Notes under the pieces: model-generated | The model's input: only the letters and a program-made list of their open reading frames with translations | The model's database searches: none | Told to the model about the DNA's origin: nothing | Program-made: the position numbers and the translations under genes | Assembly: GCF_016863495.1 (NCBI RefSeq) | Contig: NZ_BOOZ01000006.1 | Location: forward strand, 1 to 64,000 | Length of the DNA: 64,000 nucleotides | Direction: 5' to 3' | Source of the DNA: Micromonospora andamanensis | GTDB lineage: Bacteria > Actinomycetota > Actinomycetes > Mycobacteriales > Micromonosporaceae | Shown here: positions 56,375 to 64,000 of the stretch, in pieces | Position numbering within the stretch: position 1 is the first letter of the stretch | Layout: each line of letters opens with the position of its first letter

Positions 56375-57213
56375 CGGTTGGGGCGGTTGGGGCGGTTGGG
56401 GCGGTTGGGGCGGTTGGGGCGGGTGGGGAGGACGAGGGGGCCGTGGGGGCCGGGGATGACGCGGACGTGGGCGCGGTAGTGGCGGGCGAGCAGGTCCTCG
56501 GTGAGCACCTGCTCGGGGGTGCCGGTGGCGACGATGCGGCCGTCGGCCAGCAGCACCATCCGGTCGGCGTACTCGCCGGCGATGGACAGGTCGTGCATGG
56601 TGGCCAGCACCGTCAGGCCGTGCGTCCGGCGTAGTTGGTCGACGAGTTCGAGCACCTCCTGCTGGTGGCCGATGTCGAGGGCGCTGGTGGGCTCGTCGAG
56701 CAGCAGCAGGGTGGCGCCCTGGGCCAGCGCCCGGGCCAGGAAGACCCGCTGCCGCTCGCCGCCGGAGAGGGTGGCCAGCTCCCGGGCGTGGAAGCCGGCG
56801 AGGTCCAGCCGGTCCAGCACCTCGTGCACAGTGGCGAGGTCGTCGGCGGACTCCCGACCCAGCGGCGGAATGTACGGGGTACGACCGAGCAGCACGTAGT
56901 CCAGCACCGCCATGCCGGACGGTACGACTGGTGACTGAGCGACGGTAGCCACCACCCGGGCCCGTTCCCGGCGCCGCAGCTCACCGATCGGCGTACCGAA
57001 GAGCCGCACCGCGTCCGGCGCGGGCAGCAGGCCACCCACGGCACGCAGCAGCGTCGACTTGCCGGCACCGTTGGGACCGATCACGGTGACCCACTCGCCG
57101 GTGGCGACAGTCAGGTCGACACCCGTCAGAATCGGCGCACCGTCCAGGCTGATCCGCAGGTCGCGCAGGTCGACGGCGGGAGCGGGCAGCGACGTCGGCG
57201 CAGGCGTGCTCAT
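56329..57213 (-). CDS. btuD: Vitamin B12 ABC importer, ATP-binding protein
   Basis: A 294-residue ATPase with Walker A GPNGAGKS (about 47-54), Q-loop VAQSP, signature LSGGERQRVFLARAL (about 148), Walker B LLLLDEPTSALD and the switch His in TMHDL. It is of the FecE/BtuD type for binding-protein-dependent uptake. After about residue 255 the family-like sequence ends: then come five PNR-type tripeptides encoded by a 9-bp repeat (GGCGGTTGG on the plus strand, about 56376-56425) and the tail RADHAVVAPDKSRET, encoded by palindrome C. The stop is supplied by the palindrome centre. The tail is unlikely to affect catalysis. It overlaps btuC by 4 nt. Confidence 0.92.
   Translation of the reverse strand: MSTPAPTSLPAPAVDLRDLRISLDGAPILTGVDLTVATGEWVTVIGPNGAGKSTLLRAVGGLLPAPDAVRLFGTPIGELRRRERARVVATVAQSPVVPSGMAVLDYVLLGRTPYIPPLGRESADDLATVHEVLDRLDLAGFHARELATLSGGERQRVFLARALAQGATLLLLDEPTSALDIGHQQEVLELVDQLRRTHGLTVLATMHDLSIAGEYADRMVLLADGRIVATGTPEQVLTEDLLARHYRAHVRVIPGPHGPLVLPTRPNRPNRPNRPNRPNRADHAVVAPDKSRET
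56375..56428. repeat. 9-bp tandem repeat within the 3' end of btuD
   Basis: Five to six units of GGCGGTTGG directly next to palindrome C, in frame with btuD and read as repeated Pro-Asn-Arg. The perfect copies suggest recent expansion by slippage. Confidence 0.85.
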
Positions 57214-58313
57214 GTCAGCACCCGCCGGGCCGAACGCAGCACCACCACGAAGAACGGGCCACCCAGCAGCGCGGTGACCACCCCGATCGGGATCTCCTGC
57301 GGCGCGGCGGCGGTCCGCGCCACCACGTCGGTCAGGGCCAGGAAGGCACCGCCGAACAGCATCGACAGCGGCAGGATCACCCGGTAGCTCGCCCCGGCGA
57401 GCATCCGTACGGTGTGCGGCACGATGATGCCGACGAAGCCGATCAGGCCGGAGGCGGAGACGGCGGCGGCGGTGCCCAGCGAGGCGGCGGCGATCAGCAG
57501 GTACCGGGACCGCTGCGGATGCAGGCCGAGGCTGGCCGCCTCGTCGTCACCGACCGAGAGCACGTCCAGCTCCCGCCGGTGCAGCAGGATGATCAGGCTG
57601 GTCAGCAGGAAGTACGGCAGCACCAGCCGGACGTCCTGCCAGCCGGCGGTGGCCAGCCGCCCGAGCAGCCAGGAGTACACCTCCTGGATGCTCTCCGCGT
57701 GCCGTTGCAGCAGGTACGTCTGCCCGGCGCTGAGGAACGCGGAGACGGCCACACCGGCCAGGATCAGGGTGGCCGGGGAGCGGCTGCGCCCACCGGCGGA
57801 GCCGAGCAGGTAGGTCATCGCCACCGCACCGAGGGAGCCGACGAAGGCGGCAAGTGGAATAGTGACCGGCAGCCCGCTCAACGCGCCGCCGGTGCTCACC
57901 CCCAGGGTCAGCACCACGGTGACCGCCAGCCCGGCCCCGGCCGCGACGCCGAGCAGGTACGGGTCGGCCAGCGGGTTGCGGAACACCCCCTGGTAGGCAC
58001 CGCCGGCCAGGGCGAGCAGCCCGCCGACCAGCAGGCCGAGCACCACCCGGGGCAGCCGCAGCTCGGTGACGATGGCGATCTCCCGCTCGGTCAGCCCGCT
58101 GTCCAGGTGTACCCCGGGCAGCAGGTTGAGCAGTTCGATCGCGACGCTGCCGGGCGGCAGGCTCACCGGGCCGAGCGAAACCCCGGCCACAAGCGCGACA
58201 AGCACCGCGAACACGCCGGCCGCGAGCCAGCGCTTCCGCAGCCGTGCCGGCCGGGGCAGCGTGCCCGCCCCGGCCGGCGCGACGGGCCGGCTCCGCTTCA
58301 ACGCGAGGCGCAT
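57210..58313 (-). CDS. btuC: Vitamin B12 ABC importer, permease protein
   Basis: A permease of the FecCD/BtuC family, about 367 residues with ten predicted helices. Conserved segments include LRLPRVVLGLLVGGLLALAGGAYQGVFRNPLADPYLLGVAAGAGL, SWLLGRLATAGWQDV, GDDEAASLGLH and the coupling region GLIGFVGIIVPHTVRMLAG. The start at ATG 58313 is preferred to TTG 58343, but neither has a strong ribosome binding site; translational coupling to btuF (stop at 58347) is likely. It overlaps btuD by 4 nt. Confidence 0.92.
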   Translation of the reverse strand: MRLALKRSRPVAPAGAGTLPRPARLRKRWLAAGVFAVLVALVAGVSLGPVSLPPGSVAIELLNLLPGVHLDSGLTEREIAIVTELRLPRVVLGLLVGGLLALAGGAYQGVFRNPLADPYLLGVAAGAGLAVTVVLTLGVSTGGALSGLPVTIPLAAFVGSLGAVAMTYLLGSAGGRSRSPATLILAGVAVSAFLSAGQTYLLQRHAESIQEVYSWLLGRLATAGWQDVRLVLPYFLLTSLIILLHRRELDVLSVGDDEAASLGLHPQRSRYLLIAAASLGTAAAVSASGLIGFVGIIVPHTVRMLAGASYRVILPLSMLFGGAFLALTDVVARTAAAPQEIPIGVVTALLGGPFFVVVLRSARRVLT

Positions 58314-58346
58314 GGCGGGGAACCGGTCAGCGCCCGGCGGCAATCG

Positions 58347-59288
58347 TCACTGGGACACCTTGGCGGTGGCGTCCACGATGGTGCGCAGCAGGTCCACCAC
58401 GCGCGGCCCCCAACGGGACGCGACGTCGTCGTCGAGTTCCACGACCTGGTCGTTCCGTACGGCGGTGAGCGCCGACCAGCCGCTGCGCGCCTTGACCGTC
58501 GCGGCGCTCTGCTGGCAGCACTTGACGTCGGAGAGGAAGACGAAGTCCGGGTTGGCCTTGACGATCACTTCCTGGGACAACTGCGGGTAGCCGCCGTTCT
58601 TGCCGTCGGCGTCGGACGCGTCGGCGATGTTCTCCAGCCCGGCGAGGCTGTAGATCGAACCGATGAAGGTCTTGCTGGTCGCGGTGTACAGCTCCGGACC
58701 CAGCTCGTGGAAGTAGGTGAGCGCCTCGGCACGCTGCGGCACCTCGGCCACGATCTTCGCGATGTCGTCAGTCATCCGCCGCACCACGTCGGCCGCCGCG
58801 GTGGCGTTGCCGGTGAGCGTGCCCAGCTCGGTGATCTGCCGGTACGAGTCGTCGAGGGTCTGCGCCGCCGGGGTCAGGTAGACCGGGATCTTGAGCGTGG
58901 TGAGCTGCTCGACGATCTTGTTGCGGTCGTCGCTGAGCACCACCAGGTCGGGGTCCTTCGCGGCTACCGCCTCGGCGTTCGGCTGGTAGCCGGAAAGATC
59001 CGTCTTCGGCGCGTCGGCGGGGAAGTTCGACTGGTCGTCGACCGCGGTGACCTGCGGGCCGGCCCCGATGGCGAAGAGCATCTCGGTGGCTGTCGCGGAC
59101 AGCGAGACGATCTTCTCGGGTCGCCGCTCCAACGTCAGCTCGCCGACGGTGACCGGGAAGGTGGCGGCGCTCGGGCTGCCGCCGGCCGCGGGGGTGTCGG
59201 TGTCGGGGGTCTTCTCGGCGCAGGCACCGAGCGCGAGCGCAGCCGCCGCCAGGCTGGCGGCGAAGACCACGGGGGTACGTCTGAACAT
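58347..59288 (-). CDS. btuF: Vitamin B12 ABC importer, substrate-binding lipoprotein
   Basis: A 313-residue class III periplasmic-binding-type protein. It has a signal peptide with lipobox ALGAC (about 18-22), so Cys22 anchors it to the membrane. The fold markers are ERRPEKIVSLSATATEMLFAIGAGPQVTAVDD and, in the second lobe, FLSDVKCCQQ. The family covers cobalamin, heme and siderophore proteins; the B12 call rests on the cobalamin riboswitch directly upstream. ATG 59288 has AGGAGG 7 nt upstream, and that site can pair with a complementary leader segment. Confidence 0.9.
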   Translation of the reverse strand: MFRRTPVVFAASLAAAALALGACAEKTPDTDTPAAGGSPSAATFPVTVGELTLERRPEKIVSLSATATEMLFAIGAGPQVTAVDDQSNFPADAPKTDLSGYQPNAEAVAAKDPDLVVLSDDRNKIVEQLTTLKIPVYLTPAAQTLDDSYRQITELGTLTGNATAAADVVRRMTDDIAKIVAEVPQRAEALTYFHELGPELYTATSKTFIGSIYSLAGLENIADASDADGKNGGYPQLSQEVIVKANPDFVFLSDVKCCQQSAATVKARSGWSALTAVRNDQVVELDDDVASRWGPRVVDLLRTIVDATAKVSQ

Positions 59289-59508
59289 CGGTCCTCCTGT
59301 CGGTCGAGGAGTGTGCTGCTTCGCCGACAGGGAGCTCAGGCACCCGTCCGCGAGGCGCCCTTCCTCGAGAGCGCGTGTCGCGACCGCGCCCCAGGCGACC
59401 TGGCTCGTCCCCGGTTACGGGGCATCACAGTTGCGGGACAGCGCCGGTGTCTCACCGGCTTCGCTGGAACGGGTCGGTAAGACCGTAGCGCACCGTGCGT
59501 CGCAGTCC
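59289..59508 (-). promoter_or_regulatory. Cobalamin riboswitch and RBS-sequestering hairpin of the btu operon
   Basis: On the minus strand, the leader contains GAAGCCGGTGAGACACCGGC, GCTGTCCCGCAACTGTGATG and AGCCAGGTCGCCTGG in the order and spacing of the B12-box/cobalamin aptamer core (about 59380-59470). Downstream CCTGTCGG (59324-59331) can pair with CCGACAGG (59296-59303), the latter running into the AGGAGG ribosome binding site of btuF; this suggests translational control. The 5' boundary near 59508 is approximate. Confidence 0.93.
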
Positions 59509-59589
59509 CGCCGAGCAGGCCGGCACGCTGCCGCAAACCCGGCCGCGAGTCGCCGGAAGAGAGCCGGTCTGCCCGTTTGGTCCCTGGCC

Positions 59590-59622
59590 CGGGGCCCCGC
59601 CCGGAGATGCGGCGGGGCCCCG
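59590..59622 (-). terminator. Hairpin terminator after the M14 carboxypeptidase gene
   Basis: Perfect 11-bp inverted repeat (CGGGGCCCCGC at 59590-59600, GCGGGGCCCCG at 59612-59622) 8 bp after the minus-strand stop at 59631. It also isolates the btu riboswitch promoter. Confidence 0.83.
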
Positions 59623-59630
59623 TACCGACG

Positions 59631-61508
59631 TCAGGACGAGGTGATGGTGACGTTGTCCACAGCTGCTTCGACGAGGCTTGCGGTCGAGGTGTCAGCGGCC
59701 TCCACCAGGATCCGCACCGACTGACCGGCGTACGGGGTGAGGTTGAGGTTCGACACCGTCCAGGCACCGTTGCGGTTGCTGGCCGCACCGGTCTGGGTGA
59801 GCAGCGCCGTGGTACCGCCGTTGTGCACCACGCTGACCCGAAGGTAGTCCGCCGAGGACGAGTTCGAGCCGTGCGCCAGGTACCACGCCAACGACAGCGT
59901 CAACGTGCCACTGGACGGCAGGGTGACCGCCGGCGAGCGGGCGCTCGTCACGCCGCCGTCGACGTCGTGGTCACCCGCCCCGCTGCCGGCGAGCCGCCCG
60001 GTCACCAGGTCGTTGCTGCCCGCATACGGGGTGAGCTGCTTGGCTCCACTGGAGTTGGTGGCCTGTGCGGCGCCCCGCTCCCACTGACCCAGGGTCGCGG
60101 TGTCGGTGCCGTTGGGGTTGATCGTCCAGCCGGTCGCGGTCTCGAAGGTGTCCGACCAGACAGTGGTCCCGCCTCCGCTGCCGCAGTACTGCGCCTGCTT
60201 GTTGATGGCCCGGTACGGGCAGTCGGCGTACTCGGAGAGGATCAGCACCGCCTCGCGGTTACGCGTGGTCTGCTGCGGGATGACCTCGTCGGGCGGATAG
60301 AAGCCGCCGCCGGAGGCCGAGCCCGGATACAGCTCGAAGGTGTACGCCCAGATGCCGTGCGTCGCCCACATCCAGTCGATGCTGCTGCCGTCGGTGATGT
60401 ACAGGTCACTGGACTGCTGCGGGGTGAAGCCGTTCGTCGCCGCCATCTGCTGGCCGATTGTGGCGAAGGTGTTGTACTGGTCGGCGCTCATCCCCGGCGC
60501 GGTGTTGTTGTACGTGTAGCCGTAGGGCCAGAGCACCAGCTCGGAGTAGGTGTGGAAGTCGATGTTGGCCTTGATCTGCTGCACGCCGCCGACGACCCGG
60601 CTGTTGACGAAGTTGCGCAGCGCCTGCGTCTCGGGTGCGGAGAACGCCGACGGACCCCGGTAGGTGTCCGAGGAGGTGGAGCCGGACGAGCCGCCACAGC
60701 ACCCGAAGTTGTAGCTCCAGTTCCGGTTCAGGTCGGTGCCGACGTACGACGATCCGCTGTTGGGTTGACGGTTCTTGCGCCACGACCGGTAGGAGCCGGT
60801 GGCGATGTCGTACTCGCTGCCGTCCGGGTTGACCGAGGGCACGACCCAGATCTCCCGGTTGTTGACCAGGCTGGTGATCCGCGAGTCGGAGCCGTAGTTG
60901 TCGGTGAACAGGTTGAGCAGGTAGAGCGCCATCTCGACGGTCAGGTGCTCACGGGCGTGCTGCTGGGCGTTGAACAGGATCTCCGGCTCGTTCTCGTCGG
61001 TGGCGACGTTGTCGGAGATCTTCACCGCGACCAGGTCCCGGCCCTCGTACGAGCTGCCGATGCTCACCTTCCGCGCCAGCGTCGGGTGATCGGCCACCAC
61101 CTTGTTGACCGCGGCGATCATCTCCGGATAGTCGTGGTAGTTGGAGTCGGCCGACGGGAAGCCGAGGATGCCGATGTCGCCCTCCGCCTGCCCCCGGTCG
61201 GTCGGCAGCGCGGCGATCGCCTCCAGCCGGAAGCCGAGCCGGGTGATGGCGGCGGCCTCGGCCCGGGTGGCCGAGACGTGCAGCACTCCGTGCTCGGAGT
61301 AGTCGATCGCGGCGCCCGTACGGGCGACCGCGTTGCGGTCGGCGAGGGTCTTCGGGCCGAGCACCCGGTAGGGCACGGCGGCCGGTTGTTCGTCCCGGTT
61401 GGGTGCCGGTTCGGCGGAGACCGGCGGTGCGGCGATGGTGAGCAGGCCGAGCCCGGCGGCGACGATGAGCGCCAGGGCACGGCGGACAGGGAGAGAACGG
61501 AAGGCCAT
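59631..61508 (-). CDS. Secreted M14 zinc carboxypeptidase with C-terminal beta domain
   Basis: A 625-residue exported metallocarboxypeptidase. It has a signal peptide (about 1-33) and a pro-region (about 34-115), then the catalytic domain (about 118-420): zinc ligands His and Glu in QQHAREHL (H-x-x-E), His in [15 protein letters not shown], and the general-base Glu in TFELYPG. Substrate Arg/Asn-Arg residues appear in TDLNRNW. The C-terminal ~190 residues form a beta-sandwich ([21 protein letters not shown]...) like the convertase-type P domain seen in secreted actinobacterial peptidases. ATG 61508 has AGGAGG 6 nt upstream. It belongs to the group of zinc carboxypeptidases that release C-terminal basic or hydrophobic residues. 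Confidence 0.92.
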   Translation of the reverse strand: MAFRSLPVRRALALIVAAGLGLLTIAAPPVSAEPAPNRDEQPAAVPYRVLGPKTLADRNAVARTGAAIDYSEHGVLHVSATRAEAAAITRLGFRLEAIAALPTDRGQAEGDIGILGFPSADSNYHDYPEMIAAVNKVVADHPTLARKVSIGSSYEGRDLVAVKISDNVATDENEPEILFNAQQHAREHLTVEMALYLLNLFTDNYGSDSRITSLVNNREIWVVPSVNPDGSEYDIATGSYRSWRKNRQPNSGSSYVGTDLNRNWSYNFGCCGGSSGSTSSDTYRGPSAFSAPETQALRNFVNSRVVGGVQQIKANIDFHTYSELVLWPYGYTYNNTAPGMSADQYNTFATIGQQMAATNGFTPQQSSDLYITDGSSIDWMWATHGIWAYTFELYPGSASGGGFYPPDEVIPQQTTRNREAVLILSEYADCPYRAINKQAQYCGSGGGTTVWSDTFETATGWTINPNGTDTATLGQWERGAAQATNSSGAKQLTPYAGSNDLVTGRLAGSGAGDHDVDGGVTSARSPAVTLPSSGTLTLSLAWYLAHGSNSSSADYLRVSVVHNGGTTALLTQTGAASNRNGAWTVSNLNLTPYAGQSVRILVEAADTSTASLVEAAVDNVTITSS

Positions 61509-61684
61509 GGACAACCTCCTGGAGGCGCGGGGATCCCCCGCTAGGTAGCGGACAGCCCACCACCTGTCACATGGTCATATCAACATTGATCGCTGTTTGG
61601 CCCATCCCAGCCGGATCCTCATGCCGGCAACATGTTTCCGCAGACCGGCCCGCCACGAAGCCTGGCGCCAGCCGGCCGGAGCGC

Positions 61685-61975
61685 TCAGCCCTTCTCGTCG
61701 GCGGGCCGGTCACCCGCCGCGTCGTCGGCCTGGTCGTCGCCGGCCAGCGCGGACCGCAGGCGTTCCTTCTCCACCCGGCGGCGTTCTGCGGCGGCGGCCA
61801 TCTCCTCGGCCATCTCGTCGCGCCATCCCTTGAGCAGGAAGAACGAGACCGCGGCGGAGAAGAGCAGCGCCAGGATCAGCTTGAGGAAGATGTCCATGTC
61901 GACAGGCCAGAGGGCCGCCACCACGACCACGAACAGACCGATCCGGCCGAGCGTGTACTTGACCGCCGCACTCAC
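61685..61975 (-). CDS. DUF4229-family small membrane protein
   Basis: A 96-residue protein with two transmembrane helices (KYTLGRIGLFVVVVAALW and LKLILALLFSAAVSFFLL) and a charged, Glu/Arg-rich coiled tail. This is the DUF4229 pattern; the function is unknown, but in actinobacteria it often lies beside mqnE. GTG 61975 directly follows a short derivative of the junction repeat. It is 41 bp downstream of the next gene. Confidence 0.85.
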   Translation of the reverse strand: MSAAVKYTLGRIGLFVVVVAALWPVDMDIFLKLILALLFSAAVSFFLLKGWRDEMAEEMAAAAERRRVEKERLRSALAGDDQADDAAGDRPADEKG

Positions 61976-61999
61976 GTTCGTTCGCTCCGCTCGCTCACG
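61973..61999 (-). repeat. Short derivative of the junction repeat
   Basis: Minus-strand reading GTGAGCGAGCGGAGCGAACG then AACGTG. It retains the outer parts of the 45-50 nt element (GTGAGCG and GCGAACGAA) with the middle lost, and again sits between a stop (62017) and a start (61975). Confidence 0.55.
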
Positions 62000-62016
62000 T
62001 AACCACTCCGTCTTCC

Positions 62017-62439
62017 TCAGCCGGTCCGGTCGGCCAGCCAACGCACGCCGGGGAACCAGACAATCGCGTACACCAGTGTGAACGTGGTCGCGGCGAGCAC
62101 ACCGGACAGCAGCGGCGGCAGCGCCGTGGCCACGCCGGCCACCAGCAGCCCGGAGACCACCGCCAGCGCGACGGCCATCAGCCCGGCCACCACCCGGGGC
62201 GCACCGAAGCCCCAGGCCCGGAAGTCCTCCCAGAACAACCAGGCGGGCAGGATCACGGCGAGCCACCCGTTGGCCTGACCGAACTCACCGGCACCGAACC
62301 ACGCGAAGGCCACGTCGAAGAGCACGAGCACCAGCAGCCCGATGACCACCCCTGCCAGGCCGACCCCGATCAGGTCGCCCAGGGTACGGATCCGCCCGTC
62401 GGCGTCCCGGCGGGGAAACGCGCTCTGCTGCTCGGTCAT
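62017..62439 (-). CDS. Hypothetical membrane protein
   Basis: A 140-residue protein with four predicted helices and no recognised family: helix 1 TLGDLIGVGLAGVVIGLLVLVLFDVAFAW, then a short pair around WLAVILPAWLFW, and two at the C-terminal half. The N-terminal ~18 residues are cytosolic and charged. It lies between mqnE (24 bp upstream) and the DUF4229 gene in one orientation, so all three are probably co-transcribed. A link to quinone synthesis is suggested by context only. Confidence 0.75.
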   Translation of the reverse strand: MTEQQSAFPRRDADGRIRTLGDLIGVGLAGVVIGLLVLVLFDVAFAWFGAGEFGQANGWLAVILPAWLFWEDFRAWGFGAPRVVAGLMAVALAVVSGLLVAGVATALPPLLSGVLAATTFTLVYAIVWFPGVRWLADRTG

Positions 62440-62463
62440 CGTCGTGCCAGGGTACGCGTCGGG

Positions 62464-63633
62464 TCAGGCCCAGACCTGCTGCGGCTCGGACCGGCGCTCA
62501 GCCAGCGTGGGTGCGGCGTCGTACTCGCGGACCACCTCGTAGCGGGTGTTGCGCTCGACCGGGCGGAACCCGGCGTCCCAGATGAGGTGCAGCAGGTCGT
62601 CGCGGTGCATGGTGTTCGGCGTCCCGTACGAGTCGGCATCGTGGGTGATCTTGTATTCCACGACCGAGCCGTCCAGGTCGTCGACGCCGAAGTTGAGCGA
62701 GAGCTGGGCCACCGACAGGCCGTGCATCACCCAGAAGCACTTGACGTGCGGGACGTTGTCGAACAGCAGGCGGGAGACGGCGAAGGTCTTCAGCGACTCG
62801 GCCGGTGAGGCCATCGTGGTGCGGGCCTGGATCCGGTTACGGATCTTGCCGTCCGCCGAGTCGACGAAGTCGTGCTGGTAGCGCAGCGGAATGAAGACCA
62901 GGAAGCCACCTGTCTCGTCCTGCAACTCGCGCAGCCGCAGTACGTGGTCGACCCGGTGCCGGGGCTCCTCGATGTGGCCGTAGAGCATCGTCGACGGGGT
63001 CTTCATGCCCTTGCTGTGCGCCAGCCGGTGGATCCGCGACCAGTCCTCCCAGTGGCAGGCGTGGTCGACGATGTGCTTGCGGACCTCCCAGTCGAAGATC
63101 TCCGCACCGCCACCGGTGAGCGACTCCAGGCCGGCGTCCATCAGCTCGTCGAGGATCTCGTCGGCGCCGAGGCCGCTGATCTTCTCGAACCACTGGACCT
63201 CGGTCGCGGTGAACGCCTTGAGCTTGACCTTCGGCAGCGCGGCCTTCAGCTCGCGCAGCACCTTGGGGTAGTAGCGCCAGGGCAGCGTCGGGTGCAGGCC
63301 GTTGACGATGTGCAGTTCGGTGAGCTGCTCGTCCTCCATCTCCTTGGCCTTGCGGACCGCCTCGTCGATGCGCATCGTGTACGCGTCCTTCTCACCCGGC
63401 TTGCGCTGGAAGGAGCAGTACGCGCAGCTCGCGCTGCAGACGTTTGTCAGGTTCAGGTGCCGGTTGACGTTGAACATCACCCGGTCACCGTTCATCTCGG
63501 TGCGCTTGTGGTGGGCCAGCCGTCCCAACCAGGTGAGGTCGTCGCTGGAGTAGAGGGCGATCCCGTCCTCACGAGTCAGCCGCTCCCCCGCGTACACCTT
63601 CGCTTCGAGCTCGCGCTTGAGTCCGGCGTCCAT
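62464..63633 (-). CDS. mqnE: Aminofutalosine synthase (MqnE)
   Basis: A 389-residue radical SAM enzyme that joins 3-enolpyruvylbenzoate to SAM-derived adenosine, forming aminofutalosine. The [4Fe-4S] ligands are CSASCAYCSFQRK (C-x3-C-x2-C, about 69-76), with the family blocks TELHIVNGLHPTLPWRYY, GLESLTGGGAEIFDWEVR and VKCFWVMHGLSVAQLSLNFGVDDLDGSV. ATG 63633 gives MDAGLKREL; the upstream signal is weak. With MqnA and MqnC it covers three of the pathway's early steps. Confidence 0.94.
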   Translation of the reverse strand: MDAGLKRELEAKVYAGERLTREDGIALYSSDDLTWLGRLAHHKRTEMNGDRVMFNVNRHLNLTNVCSASCAYCSFQRKPGEKDAYTMRIDEAVRKAKEMEDEQLTELHIVNGLHPTLPWRYYPKVLRELKAALPKVKLKAFTATEVQWFEKISGLGADEILDELMDAGLESLTGGGAEIFDWEVRKHIVDHACHWEDWSRIHRLAHSKGMKTPSTMLYGHIEEPRHRVDHVLRLRELQDETGGFLVFIPLRYQHDFVDSADGKIRNRIQARTTMASPAESLKTFAVSRLLFDNVPHVKCFWVMHGLSVAQLSLNFGVDDLDGSVVEYKITHDADSYGTPNTMHRDDLLHLIWDAGFRPVERNTRYEVVREYDAAPTLAERRSEPQQVWA

Positions 63634-63881
63634 CGAAAGCCCCGTCCCCTTCCACCTGCGGTCGCGACCGGAGCACGGCCGCCACCCGAGCCTACGTCGG
63701 CCGCGCTGGCAACTCACACAGTGGTCGTCGGCAGCAGACTCTCAGCCTCCCGTTATGCGGCCAGACATCGACATCAGTGCACCGCGTGAGGTAAGACAGG
63801 GTGGGGCACGACACACACTGGTAGCGTCCCGAACCGCCGCGCCGACCGGGTGTGGCAGAGCAACGCCGGACGGGGAGCGGA

Positions 63882-64000
63882 ATGATCGACAGCGCGGACG
63901 GACGGCAGCGACGACGAGGTCCGGTGGTCTCACCGGTGCTACGGCCGGCGCTCTGGTCCGCTCTGCTCGCCGCGGTCGCCAGCACGGTCCTCGCCGCACC
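63882..64000 (+). CDS. Unknown protein, 3'-truncated by window edge
   Basis: The first 39 codons of a gene running off the window. ATG 63882 has GGGGAG 4-9 nt upstream. The N-terminus is charged (MIDSADGRQRRRG) followed by a Leu/Ala-rich segment (ALWSALLAAVASTVLAA) suggesting a first membrane helix or signal anchor. Nothing further can be said from the sequence shown. Confidence 0.65.
   Translation, partial: MIDSADGRQRRRGPVVSPVLRPALWSALLAAVASTVLAA

Overview
The window is high-GC actinobacterial DNA. It has GTG starts, 4-nt gene overlaps, a complete nuoA-N operon, the futalosine route to menaquinone, WXG100/mycosin proteins and LPXTG, Tat and lipoprotein exports. Gene content and intergenic repeats fit a Micromonosporaceae chromosome (Micromonospora or Salinispora type). 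That family-level call is inference from gene content, not from a marker gene. No rRNA, tRNA, prophage, transposase or CRISPR array was found.

Layout. 1-5.8 kb: the 3' part of acetyl-CoA synthetase, a secreted M6 metalloprotease, a lipoprotein, and an alpha/beta hydrolase whose nucleophile position is Gly. 5.8-13.3 kb: a partial type VII secretion (ESX) locus with mycosin, two WXG100 proteins, EccE and a giant proline-rich two-SseB-domain protein; no eccB, eccC or eccD is present. 13.3-21.1 kb: a small 4-TM protein, a GNAT-RarD pair, an ECF sigma/anti-sigma pair divergent from a PhoX phosphatase with a tandem PHO-box-like array between them, and an IclR regulator divergent from an MFS transporter. 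21.2-44.0 kb (minus strand): respiratory chain and quinone block, with a polyprenyl diphosphate synthase, nuoN to nuoA, a geranylgeranyl-reductase-family flavoprotein behind an iron-box-like site, the menaquinone methyltransferase, an LPVTG surface protein and MqnC. 44.2-47.9 kb: paaABCDE, phenylacetyl-CoA epoxidase. 48.2-56.3 kb: a tandem pair of SxxK serine-hydrolase-like exported proteins, MqnA, an MFS-ArsR operon, a HelD-type helicase and a two-domain VOC protein. 56.3-59.5 kb: a vitamin B12 ABC importer (btuF-btuC-btuD) under a clear cobalamin riboswitch. 59.6-64 kb: a secreted M14 carboxypeptidase, two small membrane proteins, MqnE and the start of a further gene.

How it fits together. 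The 14-subunit complex I feeds electrons to menaquinone. The isoprenoid side-chain synthase, futalosine enzymes MqnA, MqnC and MqnE, the ring methyltransferase and a side-chain reductase homologue all lie within about 42 kb of it. The paa operon degrades phenylacetate to central metabolites.

The most unusual structure is non-coding. A 45-50 nt interspersed repeat sits at two unrelated stop/start junctions inside operons (nuoM-nuoN and paaB-paaC), with a short derivative at a third. A separate family of long palindromes shares the core GATCNNGNASTTNTKG and sits at three convergent gene ends. One palindrome has been captured as the last 15 codons of btuD, another holds a gene's stop codon.
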